DNA from: a virus
DNA length: 64,000 bases
Direction: 5' to 3' (one strand)
Virus record (IMG/VR): IMGVR_UViG_3300042319_002138
Location: 162,304 to 226,303 of that record
Part shown: in pieces, positions 46,480 through 53,337 of the stretch
Position numbering within the stretch: position 1 is the first letter of the stretch
How the letters are laid out: each line of letters begins with the position of its first letter
Notes under the pieces: model-generated
Databases searched by the model: none
What the model was told of the DNA's origin: nothing
The model's input: the letters and a program-made list of their open reading frames with translations, nothing else
Translations under genes and position numbers: made by a program

Positions 46480-47268
46480 ATGAAAAACATACATTTAATA
46501 CCAACGGATAAGGAACAACATTCCATTGTTCAAAAACATACAGGATTACTTTTAATTCAAACGCCACGTAAAGAGTATAGTGGAACAAAATTAAACATCT
46601 ACATCACTTCTAACGAAGAAATTAAAGAAGGAGATTGGTTTTATTCTGTAAGAGAATTAATTGAAAAAGCAATAATTAATTATCCTAAAGGAGAAAATTT
46701 TGGTAAAATAATCCTAACAACAGACCAATTTTTAATAGATAACGGTGTTCAAGCTATTGATGATGAGTTCTTAGAATGGTTTGTTAAGAATCCAAGTTGT
46801 GAGAGTGTTGATATTGACTATAAAATAAAGTCATTTATTGAAATTAGTCATCCATCTGATAAAAAATCAACTCAATATATAGAAAAACTACATAAAATCA
46901 TCGTTCCACAAGAAGAACCTAAAACGAATTTAGAAAAGCATTTAGACACTTTACCTGATTCACATTTCATTAGAAGAAGTGCTGTCATTCCACAAGAAGA
47001 ACCTAAACAAGAATGTACTTGTGGTGTATGTGATAACTGTGAAGAAAAAGAATCTATTCAAATTCTAAAGGAAGCAAAAGAAAATGCTTTAAAACAAGAA
47101 ACACTAGAAGAAGCGGCAACTAAAGTATTAGATAGGAAATACCCTTACCATCGACCATCAGATGCAGGTTATTGGAAAGATATGTTTATATCAGGAGCTA
47201 AATGGATGGAAGAAGAGATGGAGAAGTTAAAAGATTTTGATACTTGGAAAGAATGGAAAAATAAATAG
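46480..47268 (+). CDS. Flavobacterial-phage hypothetical protein
   Basis: The 262-residue protein has a beta-rich N-terminal domain (HLIPTDKEQHSIV, GDWFYSV, KIILTTDQFLIDNGVQAIDD, EFLEWFVKNP) of a kind frequent in flavobacterial phages and prophages, a repeated VPQEEPK linker, a Cys cluster (CTCGVCDNC) and a C-terminal helical domain (GYWKDMFISGAKWMEEEM). No activity is known. Confidence 0.65.
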   Translation: MKNIHLIPTDKEQHSIVQKHTGLLLIQTPRKEYSGTKLNIYITSNEEIKEGDWFYSVRELIEKAIINYPKGENFGKIILTTDQFLIDNGVQAIDDEFLEWFVKNPSCESVDIDYKIKSFIEISHPSDKKSTQYIEKLHKIIVPQEEPKTNLEKHLDTLPDSHFIRRSAVIPQEEPKQECTCGVCDNCEEKESIQILKEAKENALKQETLEEAATKVLDRKYPYHRPSDAGYWKDMFISGAKWMEEEMEKLKDFDTWKEWKNK

Positions 47269-47286
47269 TTATAAATAAAAGGCCTT

Positions 47287-47796
47287 ATGAAAGTGTTAGT
47301 ATTAAACATGGACTACAGCCCAATAAACATTACCACACTACAAAAGGGTTTTAAATTAGTGTTTAAAGGTAAGGCTGAAGTCGTGACTCACGAGTCAGAA
47401 AACCCAATTGTGACAGATAAAAAAGATTATATTAGACCAACGGTAATTCGGTTACTGAAGTATATTGTTTTGCCTTTTAAGAAAGTTCATCTATCTAGAC
47501 AGAATATTTTTAAAAGAGATGATAATGAATGTATTTATTGTGGTGCTACAACTGATTTAACCATTGACCATGTTATCCCTAGGTCTAAAGGTGGTTCTAA
47601 TACTTGGGAAAATTTGGTTACTTGTTGTGGTATTTGTAATGTTAGAAAGTGTAGTAAGGATGTTGATGAGTTTTTATCAGAGTATAATTTAACCATGAGA
47701 CATAAACCTTTCAGACCTTCTTATTTATATTTTGTTGAAAAAATAAATAGAATTAGTAATGATTGGAAACAATATTTAGGATTTAAAAATGGATAA
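47287..47796 (+). CDS. HNH endonuclease (stand-alone type)
   Basis: The 169-residue protein matches the widespread small HNH family that begins VLVLNMDYSPINI and has CIYCG, LTIDHVIPRSKGGSNTWENL and CCGICN. H in IDHVIPR is catalytic and the Cys pairs bind zinc. It is a different subfamily from the two nucleases in the tRNA arrays. It overlaps the next gene by 8 nt. Confidence 0.88.
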   Translation: MKVLVLNMDYSPINITTLQKGFKLVFKGKAEVVTHESENPIVTDKKDYIRPTVIRLLKYIVLPFKKVHLSRQNIFKRDDNECIYCGATTDLTIDHVIPRSKGGSNTWENLVTCCGICNVRKCSKDVDEFLSEYNLTMRHKPFRPSYLYFVEKINRISNDWKQYLGFKNG

Positions 47797-47980
47797 AGAT
47801 TTTATATTTGAAGAAGGTAAGGATTATTACCTAGAGAATGGGGCTATTGTTTTAACTGAACGATACCATAAAAAACGTGGTACTTGTTGTGGCAGCGGTT
47901 GTAGACACTGTTGTTTTGACCCAATACACCAAAAGGGTAATAAAAATCTTAAAGAATATCTGAAGACTAAAGAAAAGTAA
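47789..47980 (+). CDS. DUF5522-like Cys-rich protein
   Basis: The 63-residue protein has YYLENGAIVLTERYHKKRG then TCCGSGCRHCCF, the signature of the DUF5522 family, probably a metal-binding site. The family occurs in many Bacteroidota. Function unknown. Confidence 0.7.
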   Translation: MDKDFIFEEGKDYYLENGAIVLTERYHKKRGTCCGSGCRHCCFDPIHQKGNKNLKEYLKTKEK

Positions 47981-47982
47981 GA

Positions 47983-47990
47983 TATTTATT
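47983..47990 (+). promoter_or_regulatory. TATTTATT element
   Basis: Four nt before ATG 47995, in the same context as at 22312. Confidence 0.5.
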
Positions 47991-47994
47991 ATTG

Positions 47995-48456
47995 ATGAAA
48001 CGATTGATTAAGAAAATTTTAAAAGAGTCTTTTTTGGATGATTTTGGTATGTCATCCAATTATAAATATGATCCTTTAAATTGGGAACAAGATGCTCAAG
48101 ATGTGGGTGGTGCTAAAAAATTAGCAGATGAAATTTATGGTGGTGACTATAATAATTTCTTAGATAGAATTCCACAATTAGAAGAGGAACAACTTAAAAC
48201 TGATACTATAAAGGTAATGACTGTTAACGGTAAAAGCGTTGAGAGGGATTATAGATATGTAATGTATAAAGATGGTGAAAGAGATATTATGGCTTACGAC
48301 CATGACACTAACCAAATGTTTGTAGATGATTCTATTTGGACGTTTTTGAGACAGGGATTTGATCTGAATTCTTCAGAAATATCAGATATATTCCGAGATT
48401 GGATAAAAGAAAATTATGGATTAGACGTTCCTTATATCCATTCACAAAAACTTTAA
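47995..48456 (+). CDS. Tagged protein
   Basis: Starting at ATG 47995, the 153-residue product begins MKRLIKKILKESFLDDFGMS, a perfect tag. The remainder has an acidic N-terminal linker and a compact domain with RDYRYVMYKDGERDIMAYD. Function unknown; virion cargo inferred. The next gene starts 4 nt later. Confidence 0.65.
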   Translation: MKRLIKKILKESFLDDFGMSSNYKYDPLNWEQDAQDVGGAKKLADEIYGGDYNNFLDRIPQLEEEQLKTDTIKVMTVNGKSVERDYRYVMYKDGERDIMAYDHDTNQMFVDDSIWTFLRQGFDLNSSEISDIFRDWIKENYGLDVPYIHSQKL

Positions 48457-48460
48457 TTAT

Positions 48461-49249
48461 ATGAAATTAGTTGAGGTATATAATGATTTAATGGTTGAAA
48501 AGGCCTGGAAAAAATTAGATGAGATATTATTAAATGCTGATATTTTACAAGAAGCTGACCCAACTAAATTAAATGACCTATTAAAAAAATCAAAGGTATT
48601 AATATTTGATGCATTTGGTATTAATCCTTCTCAACGTGAATACTTTATCGCTGGTTCTGCTAGATTATTTAAAAATCCCATGTTATTGAAGGCTTTAAAC
48701 CAAATGGATAGTAGAACTTGGTCCATGGATATTGGTGATTTGGATATTGTTGTACCTGATGAAAGTAATTGGAAAACATTATATACAAATTATACCACTG
48801 ATTCAGAGTTTTTAAAAAAAATAGGTAATGTTATAGGTGAAGAAAACGTACCAAAGATTGTTGAACGTTTTAAAAAACAATGGGAAGATTTTGGTGGTAA
48901 GGTTTACAGACCAGGTTTAGGTAAAAATGGTTTAGGTCTTATTAAAGAAGATATGGAAGCTTTTACTACATGGGACCCCAAAAGGGCTAAAGTTCAAGGA
49001 GCAAATGATTTTGATGTTAGGGACGAACAATCAATATTAAAAGATTCTGTTAACATGGGTGGTTTTTATTTTATGAGTATCTATGATGTTATGGATTATA
49101 AATCAAAATTAAACAGAGAAAAAGAAACAGAATTAGTTAAGTTTGTTAACCAATTTATAGAACAGGGTGAGACACCACAAGCTAAAGAAGTACTATTCAA
49201 AAACATATACACACTTTTTAAAGCTGAACAACAACAAAAATCAAAATAA
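48461..49249 (+). CDS. Nucleotidyltransferase-like protein
   Basis: The 262-residue protein has FIAGSARLF followed about 25 residues later by IGDLDIVVPD, the G-S ... D-x-D pattern of the polymerase-beta nucleotidyltransferase fold. A helical C-terminal half follows (YFMSIYDVMDYKSKLNREKE). The N-terminus MKLVEVYNDLMVEKAW may be a weak tag. It directly follows a tagged gene. Transfer of a nucleotide to RNA, protein or small molecule is possible; the substrate is unknown. Confidence 0.55.
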   Translation: MKLVEVYNDLMVEKAWKKLDEILLNADILQEADPTKLNDLLKKSKVLIFDAFGINPSQREYFIAGSARLFKNPMLLKALNQMDSRTWSMDIGDLDIVVPDESNWKTLYTNYTTDSEFLKKIGNVIGEENVPKIVERFKKQWEDFGGKVYRPGLGKNGLGLIKEDMEAFTTWDPKRAKVQGANDFDVRDEQSILKDSVNMGGFYFMSIYDVMDYKSKLNREKETELVKFVNQFIEQGETPQAKEVLFKNIYTLFKAEQQQKSK

Positions 49250-49255
49250 TTTTAT

Positions 49256-49263
49256 TATATTTG
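49256..49263 (+). promoter_or_regulatory. Host-type promoter box TATATTTG
   Basis: Four nt before ATG 49268. Confidence 0.65.
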
Positions 49264-49267
49264 CCTT

Positions 49268-49546
49268 ATGAAAGGTAAAGACTACTTTAATTGGTTGAAT
49301 GAGGAAGAACAATCCAAATGGATTGCCAATTTTAACTCATTGAATAAATTTAACTATTCTGTAGAGGAATTTTTAGATTTAGAATTTATCAGCTGGATGG
49401 GGTTTATTGGTGTTTCTTTTGAATTTAGAAAAACACTCGAAGGTGTTAATTATTGGGCTGACGTTTATTCTAAATACAGAAAGTATGATAATCTAAAAGT
49501 TAAACCAGGTTTTAATAATTTTAAAACACCACCTAAAATTTTGTAA
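49268..49546 (+). CDS. Small hypothetical protein
   Basis: The 92-residue protein is aromatic-rich (WLNEEEQSKWIANFNSLNKF). Helical, no known motif. It has its own host-type promoter. Confidence 0.55.
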   Translation: MKGKDYFNWLNEEEQSKWIANFNSLNKFNYSVEEFLDLEFISWMGFIGVSFEFRKTLEGVNYWADVYSKYRKYDNLKVKPGFNNFKTPPKIL

Positions 49547-49554
49547 AAAATTGT

Positions 49555-49562
49555 TATATTTG
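49555..49562 (+). promoter_or_regulatory. Host-type promoter box TATATTTG
   Basis: Fifteen nt before ATG 49578. Confidence 0.6.
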
Positions 49563-49577
49563 TAAAAAATAAAAATT

Positions 49578-49742
49578 ATGGAAAGATTTTCGATGAAACA
49601 GGTTATTGCCAACAAGTATGGTGAAACAGAGAAGAACACAAAAACAGCAAAGTCCACAAAACGTTCCCAAGGTAAAACAAAGGACCAAGGGAAATATATG
49701 GTTAAGATTGTTGATGGGGTAAAATACATGGTCTTAAAATAA
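49578..49742 (+). CDS. Small basic protein
   Basis: Fifty-four residues beginning MERFSMKQVIANKYGETEKN with a Lys/Thr/Ser-rich centre and a short beta end (YMVKIVDGVKYMVLK). A preceding host-type promoter supports it. Function unknown. Confidence 0.55.
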   Translation: MERFSMKQVIANKYGETEKNTKTAKSTKRSQGKTKDQGKYMVKIVDGVKYMVLK

Positions 49743-49754
49743 TTAAAAAAAAAA

Positions 49755-49785
49755 TTGACAGATTAAAAAAAAGTTATTATCTTTG
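49755..49785 (+). promoter_or_regulatory. Promoter of the fourth tRNA/tRNA-like block
   Basis: TTGACA 49755-49760, 17-nt spacer, TATCTTTG 49778-49785; 19 nt before the tRNA-like RNA at 49805. Confidence 0.75.
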
Positions 49786-49804
49786 TTAAACAAATAAAAA
49801 ACAT

Positions 49805-49913
49805 ACACAAGTGGTGAAATTGGTAAACACGGGGTGTAACAACTCTGACCGAAAATAATCTACCTTCGGGTCGATAAAAGTAGGTTTTGGAGGTTCGAAT
49901 CCTTCTTTGTGTA
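49805..49913 (+). ncRNA. tRNA-like RNA with a pseudoknot-capable middle (109 nt)
   Basis: Acceptor ACACAAG/TTTGTGT, D stem GTG/CAC and T arm GGAGG-TTCGAAT-CCTTC are present. Between them GACCGAA 49847 pairs with TTCGGGTC 49865 (one bulge), and CTAC in its loop (49860) can pair with GTAG 49880. A GGGG/CTCT hairpin sits where the anticodon arm should be but lacks U33. It is the first RNA after a strong promoter. Confidence 0.55.
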
Positions 49914-49985
49914 CACTAATCACATAGTATCACTATCATTATCTAGTGAGTAAATAGTAGAGTAAATCTACAGCTATGTGATAAA

Positions 49986-49994
49986 GTTCTTTGA
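49986..49994 (+). promoter_or_regulatory. boxA-like element GTTCTTTGA
   Basis: Nine nt before the 287-nt tRNA-like RNA. Confidence 0.55.
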
Positions 49995-50002
49995 AATAAT
50001 AC

Positions 50003-50289
50003 ATATAAGTGGCGGAATTGGTAGACGCTTACGTTTGAAAAGAGAGTAAGGTTAGATTGGGAGTTCTGTAAAAGCCTAAAAGACCTTAGATTTAGCTAAT
50101 CTTGGTGGTCTATAATCAGACTGGTCAAGAGGTTTGGTTACGGTACTCTTTAAAAACCAACTGTAACAAGTTATATAGATAGATTTAATAATATGATAGA
50201 ATTAAATCCTTAGACTCTTGTAAAATGTATGGACTGAAAGAAACCTAGTTTTGAATAAGTTCGTGGAGGTTCGAATCCTCCCTTATATA
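50003..50289 (+). ncRNA. Leu-type tRNA-like RNA with about 215-nt insertion
   Basis: Acceptor ATATAAG/CTTATAT, D arm GCGGAATTGGTAGACGC (Leu type) and T arm GGAGG-TTCGAAT-CCTCC are intact, but they enclose about 230 nt. CTTA 50028-50031 before and TAAG 50256-50259 after the insertion could rebuild an anticodon stem, as in tRNA-Leu group I introns. The insertion has internal helices such as AGACC/GGTCT around AGATT/AATCT. I do not see unambiguous group I core sequences. Either an intron-bearing tRNA or a new tRNA-like RNA. Confidence 0.6.
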
Positions 50290-50297
50290 CCATATAT

Positions 50298-50370
50298 TGT
50301 GGGATGGAGAAGTTGGTATCTCAGCAGGCTCATAACCTGAAGGCCGCTGGTTCGAGTCCAGCTCCCGCTA
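50298..50370 (+). tRNA. tRNA-fMet(CAT), initiator-like
   Basis: Acceptor TGTGGGA/TCCCGCT lacks a Watson-Crick 1-72 pair, as initiators do. D arm GAGA/TCTC, anticodon stem CAGG/CCTG with loop CTCATAA, T arm GCTGG/CCAGC. Confidence 0.8.
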
Positions 50371-50371
50371 C

Positions 50372-50516
50372 TAATAGTACCTATCACGCTACCCATAAGA
50401 ACAGCGTCCCAGGATAGGTCTTTTAACCCCACCGTTGGAAACAACGGGACCCTCTAGTTCTCAGGTTCTAGAGTTTTACGCCCCACACCGATTTCGAATA
50501 AGTGTGGGGTTTTTTA
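50372..50516 (+). ncRNA. Four-hairpin RNA with terminator
   Basis: Successive stems are ACCTATC/GATAGGT, CCGTTG/CAACGG with a GAAA loop, CTCTAG/CTAGAG, and CCCCACAC/GTGTGGGG followed by T residues. No ORF. It may be a small stable RNA or the processed 3' end of the tRNA transcript. Confidence 0.5.
50481..50516 (+). terminator. Intrinsic terminator
   Basis: Eight-bp GC-rich stem CCCCACAC/GTGTGGGG and six T residues. Confidence 0.9.
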
Positions 50517-50540
50517 TTGACAAAATTTAAATCTGTATTA

Positions 50541-50548
50541 TATTTATA
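50541..50548 (+). promoter_or_regulatory. TATTTATA element
   Basis: Exact copy, 15 nt before ATG 50564. Confidence 0.5.
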
Positions 50549-50563
50549 ATAAAAAAATAAAAT

Positions 50564-51043
50564 ATGAGTGATTTTGGATTTAATGGTATGAGTGATGAAG
50601 AGTTTAATAAAGAATTTTTAAGATTTTTGAATATGTATCAGTCAGGTCTTGAAAGTTTTATGAAAAAAAATTTAGGTTCACAAAATAATAGTTTTTTTGG
50701 TTCACATCCAATGAACATAGAGCCTTTTGATATGGATTCTTTAAGAAAAATATTATCACAACTTAATGATGATATGGGACTTGAAAAGGGTAATGATGAA
50801 AACGGTGAATGGGAAAAAAGAAATTGGTTGTCACCCGATGGTTCTACTAGTTTTAGTTCTTTTAGTAGAAACCAATATTTCAATCCATTTGAAGGTAGAG
50901 TATCTAAATATAGAAAAGAACCTGAGATTGATACAATAAAACTTTTAACTAAAAAACTAAATCAGGCAATTTCTGATGAAAAATACGAAGAAGCGGCAAA
51001 AATTAGAGATTTAATTAAATCTTTAGGAGATGATAATAAATAA
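50564..51043 (+). CDS. Protein with C-terminal UVR motif
   Basis: The 159-residue protein has a Phe/Met/Ser-rich N-terminal part and ends with a UvrB/UvrC (UVR) motif: LLTKKLNQAISDEKYEEAAK then IRDLIKSL. The motif mediates UvrB-UvrC contact and also occurs in Clp adaptors. The protein could recruit or block host UvrC or Clp. The context gives no further hint. Confidence 0.6.
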   Translation: MSDFGFNGMSDEEFNKEFLRFLNMYQSGLESFMKKNLGSQNNSFFGSHPMNIEPFDMDSLRKILSQLNDDMGLEKGNDENGEWEKRNWLSPDGSTSFSSFSRNQYFNPFEGRVSKYRKEPEIDTIKLLTKKLNQAISDEKYEEAAKIRDLIKSLGDDNK

Positions 51044-51045
51044 AA

Positions 51046-51073
51046 AAAACCCACTACTAAGTGGGTTTTTTAT
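51046..51073 (+). terminator. Intrinsic terminator
   Basis: AACCCACT and AGTGGGTT stem with a T run. Confidence 0.85.
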
Positions 51074-51141
51074 TTTACAAAGATTGGTCAGGGTGCCAAT
51101 CATAGTCATCTAGCAAATCTTCCATGATTATTAATTTAAAA

Positions 51142-51735
51142 CTATTGGGTTATTAAAAATTTTTTATAGTCTGTTGTTAGTGGTTTTTCATTTTTAAAAT
51201 AATAAGTTTCTTTCTTACCATCATAATTTATTATTTTATAAAATCCGTCTGGTATTGTAGCTCCCGAAGGTAGTACAACAGATTTTTTTGAAAATACACA
51301 TCTTATTTCAACAGTTACTTCATATTTTAAAGCCAAAGTCCTTTCATGTTCTTCTAATAATCTCCATGTAGTTCTATTTAAATCTTGATTTTGTAAAACA
51401 CAATTTAAATAACTAAAAGTCATTTTTAACATTTCTTTGGTACAATTAAAATCGGCTGCTGGAGCCATATGACCTTTATCCCAAATGTTGTTAATATAAT
51501 CTTGATTGTCTGATGTCTTAATTGAATCATTACTATAAAAATCCATACCCTTTCTTGAGGCATTTCCTGTAGGGCATTCTACAACATATTCAATCCATTT
51601 TGGTTGTTCTAATTTCTCTGAATAAACCAAAGTAAAAATTTGGGTTTCTATATAGATACTATCACGAAGTTTACTTTGTGAAAACGTTTTAAGTATTATA
51701 AATAAAAACAGTGTGATGGTTAATATTTTTCTCAT
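51142..51735 (-). CDS. Secreted DNA/RNA non-specific endonuclease (NUC1 family)
   Basis: I start at 51735 (MRKILTITLFLFIILKTFSQ), which gives a signal peptide and a TATTTATA element 5 nt upstream. The 197 residues include WDKGHMAPAADF, the D-(R/K)-G-H motif with the catalytic His, and a downstream Asn/Glu-rich metal site (SYLNCVLQNQDLNRTTWRLLE). The family degrades DNA and RNA. An exported phage nuclease could digest periplasmic or extracellular DNA, including incoming phage DNA. Confidence 0.85.
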   Translation of the reverse strand: MRKILTITLFLFIILKTFSQSKLRDSIYIETQIFTLVYSEKLEQPKWIEYVVECPTGNASRKGMDFYSNDSIKTSDNQDYINNIWDKGHMAPAADFNCTKEMLKMTFSYLNCVLQNQDLNRTTWRLLEEHERTLALKYEVTVEIRCVFSKKSVVLPSGATIPDGFYKIINYDGKKETYYFKNEKPLTTDYKKFLITQ

Positions 51736-51740
51736 TAATA

Positions 51741-51748
51741 TATAAATA
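51741..51748 (-). promoter_or_regulatory. TATTTATA element (minus strand)
   Basis: Five nt before the trimmed start of the endonuclease gene. Confidence 0.5.
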
Positions 51749-51785
51749 TGATTTATTTTAATAAAAAACCAATTAGGTTTATTAA

Positions 51786-52295
51786 ATGGAACCAAAAAAG
51801 AAATTAAAAAAATTTAACGAATTTAAAGCCAAAAAAAAGAGTGAATTTGTATCACTTGGTATTAATTACGTTGCTTATGAACCGATGAGACAAAATAGGT
51901 ATCTGATGGAATTTCCTCTTGGTGACACTATGTTTAATTGTCTTGTTAATTGTGAATTGCCATCAGTTTCTATAACAAGAGGACACCGAGAATTTGATAT
52001 GTACCGACCACAATGGCAACCCGTACAGGTTGTGATTAGAGATGTTATTGGTGATGAAACTCATAGAAATTTATTTTACAGTAGAATTCGTGATTGGTTT
52101 AATGATTATAATATTACTGGAAGAAAAATTAATTCAACCATATCAAGGTTAGACCCAACAGGTGTTGTTATTAGTAGATGGGATTTAAGAGGTTGTTTTT
52201 GTAGTTCTTTACACTATAGTAATACTTACTTAGATTTTGAGCAACCCGAATTAGAAATAACTTTACATTACGATTATTGTACTATTGTTATGTAG
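51786..52295 (+). CDS. Tail-tube-like protein (T4 gp19 family)
   Basis: In the 169 residues, NRYLMEFP, FNCLVNCELPSVSITRG, a FDMYRPQWQPVQVVIRD strand pair and the C-terminal RWDLRGCF ... LEITLHYDY follow the strand order of gp19-like tube proteins. These form the inner tail tube or related baseplate rings. It stands apart from other structural genes, suggesting a baseplate or tube-terminator paralogue. It starts within the divergent promoter region of the endonuclease gene. Confidence 0.65.
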   Translation: MEPKKKLKKFNEFKAKKKSEFVSLGINYVAYEPMRQNRYLMEFPLGDTMFNCLVNCELPSVSITRGHREFDMYRPQWQPVQVVIRDVIGDETHRNLFYSRIRDWFNDYNITGRKINSTISRLDPTGVVISRWDLRGCFCSSLHYSNTYLDFEQPELEITLHYDYCTIVM

Positions 52296-52330
52296 ATTAA
52301 TTATTTATTATTACTTTTGTAAAAAAAAAT

Positions 52331-53092
52331 ATGCCAGAATTAGCTGAGGTAAAAATAATGTCTGAATATATAAATTATGTTTCAGATAAAAGAACTTTCA
52401 ACAAAGTTAAAAAATCACCACAAAACAAAAATCCTGAATTAATAATTGGGGGTGAGTTCAAAATAAAGGCTCACAACCGTGGTAAAGAATTGATATTACA
52501 AATTAATAATAAAAAGTTATTGTGTAATATGGGGATGTCGGGTAATTGGGTTTTTGTTAAAACAGGAGAAGAACCCAAACACGCTCATCTAATGTTTGAT
52601 ACCACAGATGGTTATACACTTGCCTTAGTTGATTTTAGGCGTTTTTCTAGATGGAAATGGGTCGAAGGTTGGTCTGATAACCGTGGTCCTTGTATGTTAA
52701 CCGAATGGGATGATTTTGTTACCAATCTAAAAAACAATTCACACAAAAAAATATTCGATAAATCAATCTATGAATTGATGTTAGACCAAAAATATTTTAA
52801 CGGTTTGGGCAACTATCTACGTGCCGAAATATTAGACCGCTCTAACCAAAACCCTTTTGTATCTTCTAGGGAGTCAATCAACAACCAATTAATGTTAGAA
52901 CTTTGTAGAGATATTGTAATGGAGGCATACCAATTAGGCGGTGGACAACTTTTACAATGGACTAACCCTTACTTTGATGACAAGGTTACTTTTAGAGAAT
53001 GGTTACAATGTTATGGGAAAAAAGAAAAAATTGTTGATTCAAAAGGACGTACATTTTGGTTTGATAGAAAATATAAAACCTCTCTTACTTAA
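52331..53092 (+). CDS. mutM: Formamidopyrimidine-DNA glycosylase (Fpg/Nei family)
   Basis: The 253-residue protein begins MPELAEV, with P2/E3 as the catalytic N-terminus, has the NMGMSG segment, a DQKYFNGLGNYLRAEIL helix-two-turn-helix and a C-terminal finger ending RTFWFDRKYK. The C-terminal Cys4 zinc finger is reduced (one Cys), so it is of the zinc-less type. The family excises oxidised bases by beta/delta elimination. It would protect phage DNA, or remove modified bases from host DNA. Confidence 0.88.
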   Translation: MPELAEVKIMSEYINYVSDKRTFNKVKKSPQNKNPELIIGGEFKIKAHNRGKELILQINNKKLLCNMGMSGNWVFVKTGEEPKHAHLMFDTTDGYTLALVDFRRFSRWKWVEGWSDNRGPCMLTEWDDFVTNLKNNSHKKIFDKSIYELMLDQKYFNGLGNYLRAEILDRSNQNPFVSSRESINNQLMLELCRDIVMEAYQLGGGQLLQWTNPYFDDKVTFREWLQCYGKKEKIVDSKGRTFWFDRKYKTSLT

Positions 53093-53140
53093 AAAAATTA
53101 AAATAATCAAACCTTTTTTAAAAAAAATATTAACAAAATA

Positions 53141-53170
53141 TTGATTATTTAAAAATTTAACATATCTTTG
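53141..53170 (+). promoter_or_regulatory. Promoter of the free-standing tRNA-like RNA
   Basis: TTGATT 53141-53146, 16-nt spacer, TATCTTTG 53163-53170, seven nt before the RNA. Confidence 0.7.
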
Positions 53171-53176
53171 TATTAA

Positions 53177-53299
53177 AGTGAGTGGTGGAGAGCATACACG
53201 GTCCCATGACGGTGGGATTGGTTTCCCTAAATAAGGTTGTCGGATGAAAAACCGAAACACGAAAAGATTCATCGGAGGGTTTAATTCCCTCCCTCACTG
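53177..53299 (+). ncRNA. Free-standing tRNA-like RNA (123 nt)
   Basis: The ends form a six-bp acceptor-like helix (AGTGAG/CTCACT), a D-like arm (GTG/CAC) and a T arm GAGGG-TTTAATT-CCCTC. The middle has TCCCA/TGGGA with a six-nt loop and GATGAA 53243/TTCATC 53268 with GGTT/AACC. It has its own host-type promoter and a terminator at 53311, so it is a complete transcription unit. It does not read as a decoding tRNA. Confidence 0.6.
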
Positions 53300-53310
53300 T
53301 TCAAAAACAA

Positions 53311-53337
53311 AAAAGGGACCTTCGGGTCCCCTTTTTT
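53311..53337. terminator. Intrinsic terminator with TTCG loop
   Basis: AGGGACC-TTCG-GGTCCC followed by T residues; also ends the minus-strand gene at 53336. Confidence 0.9.
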
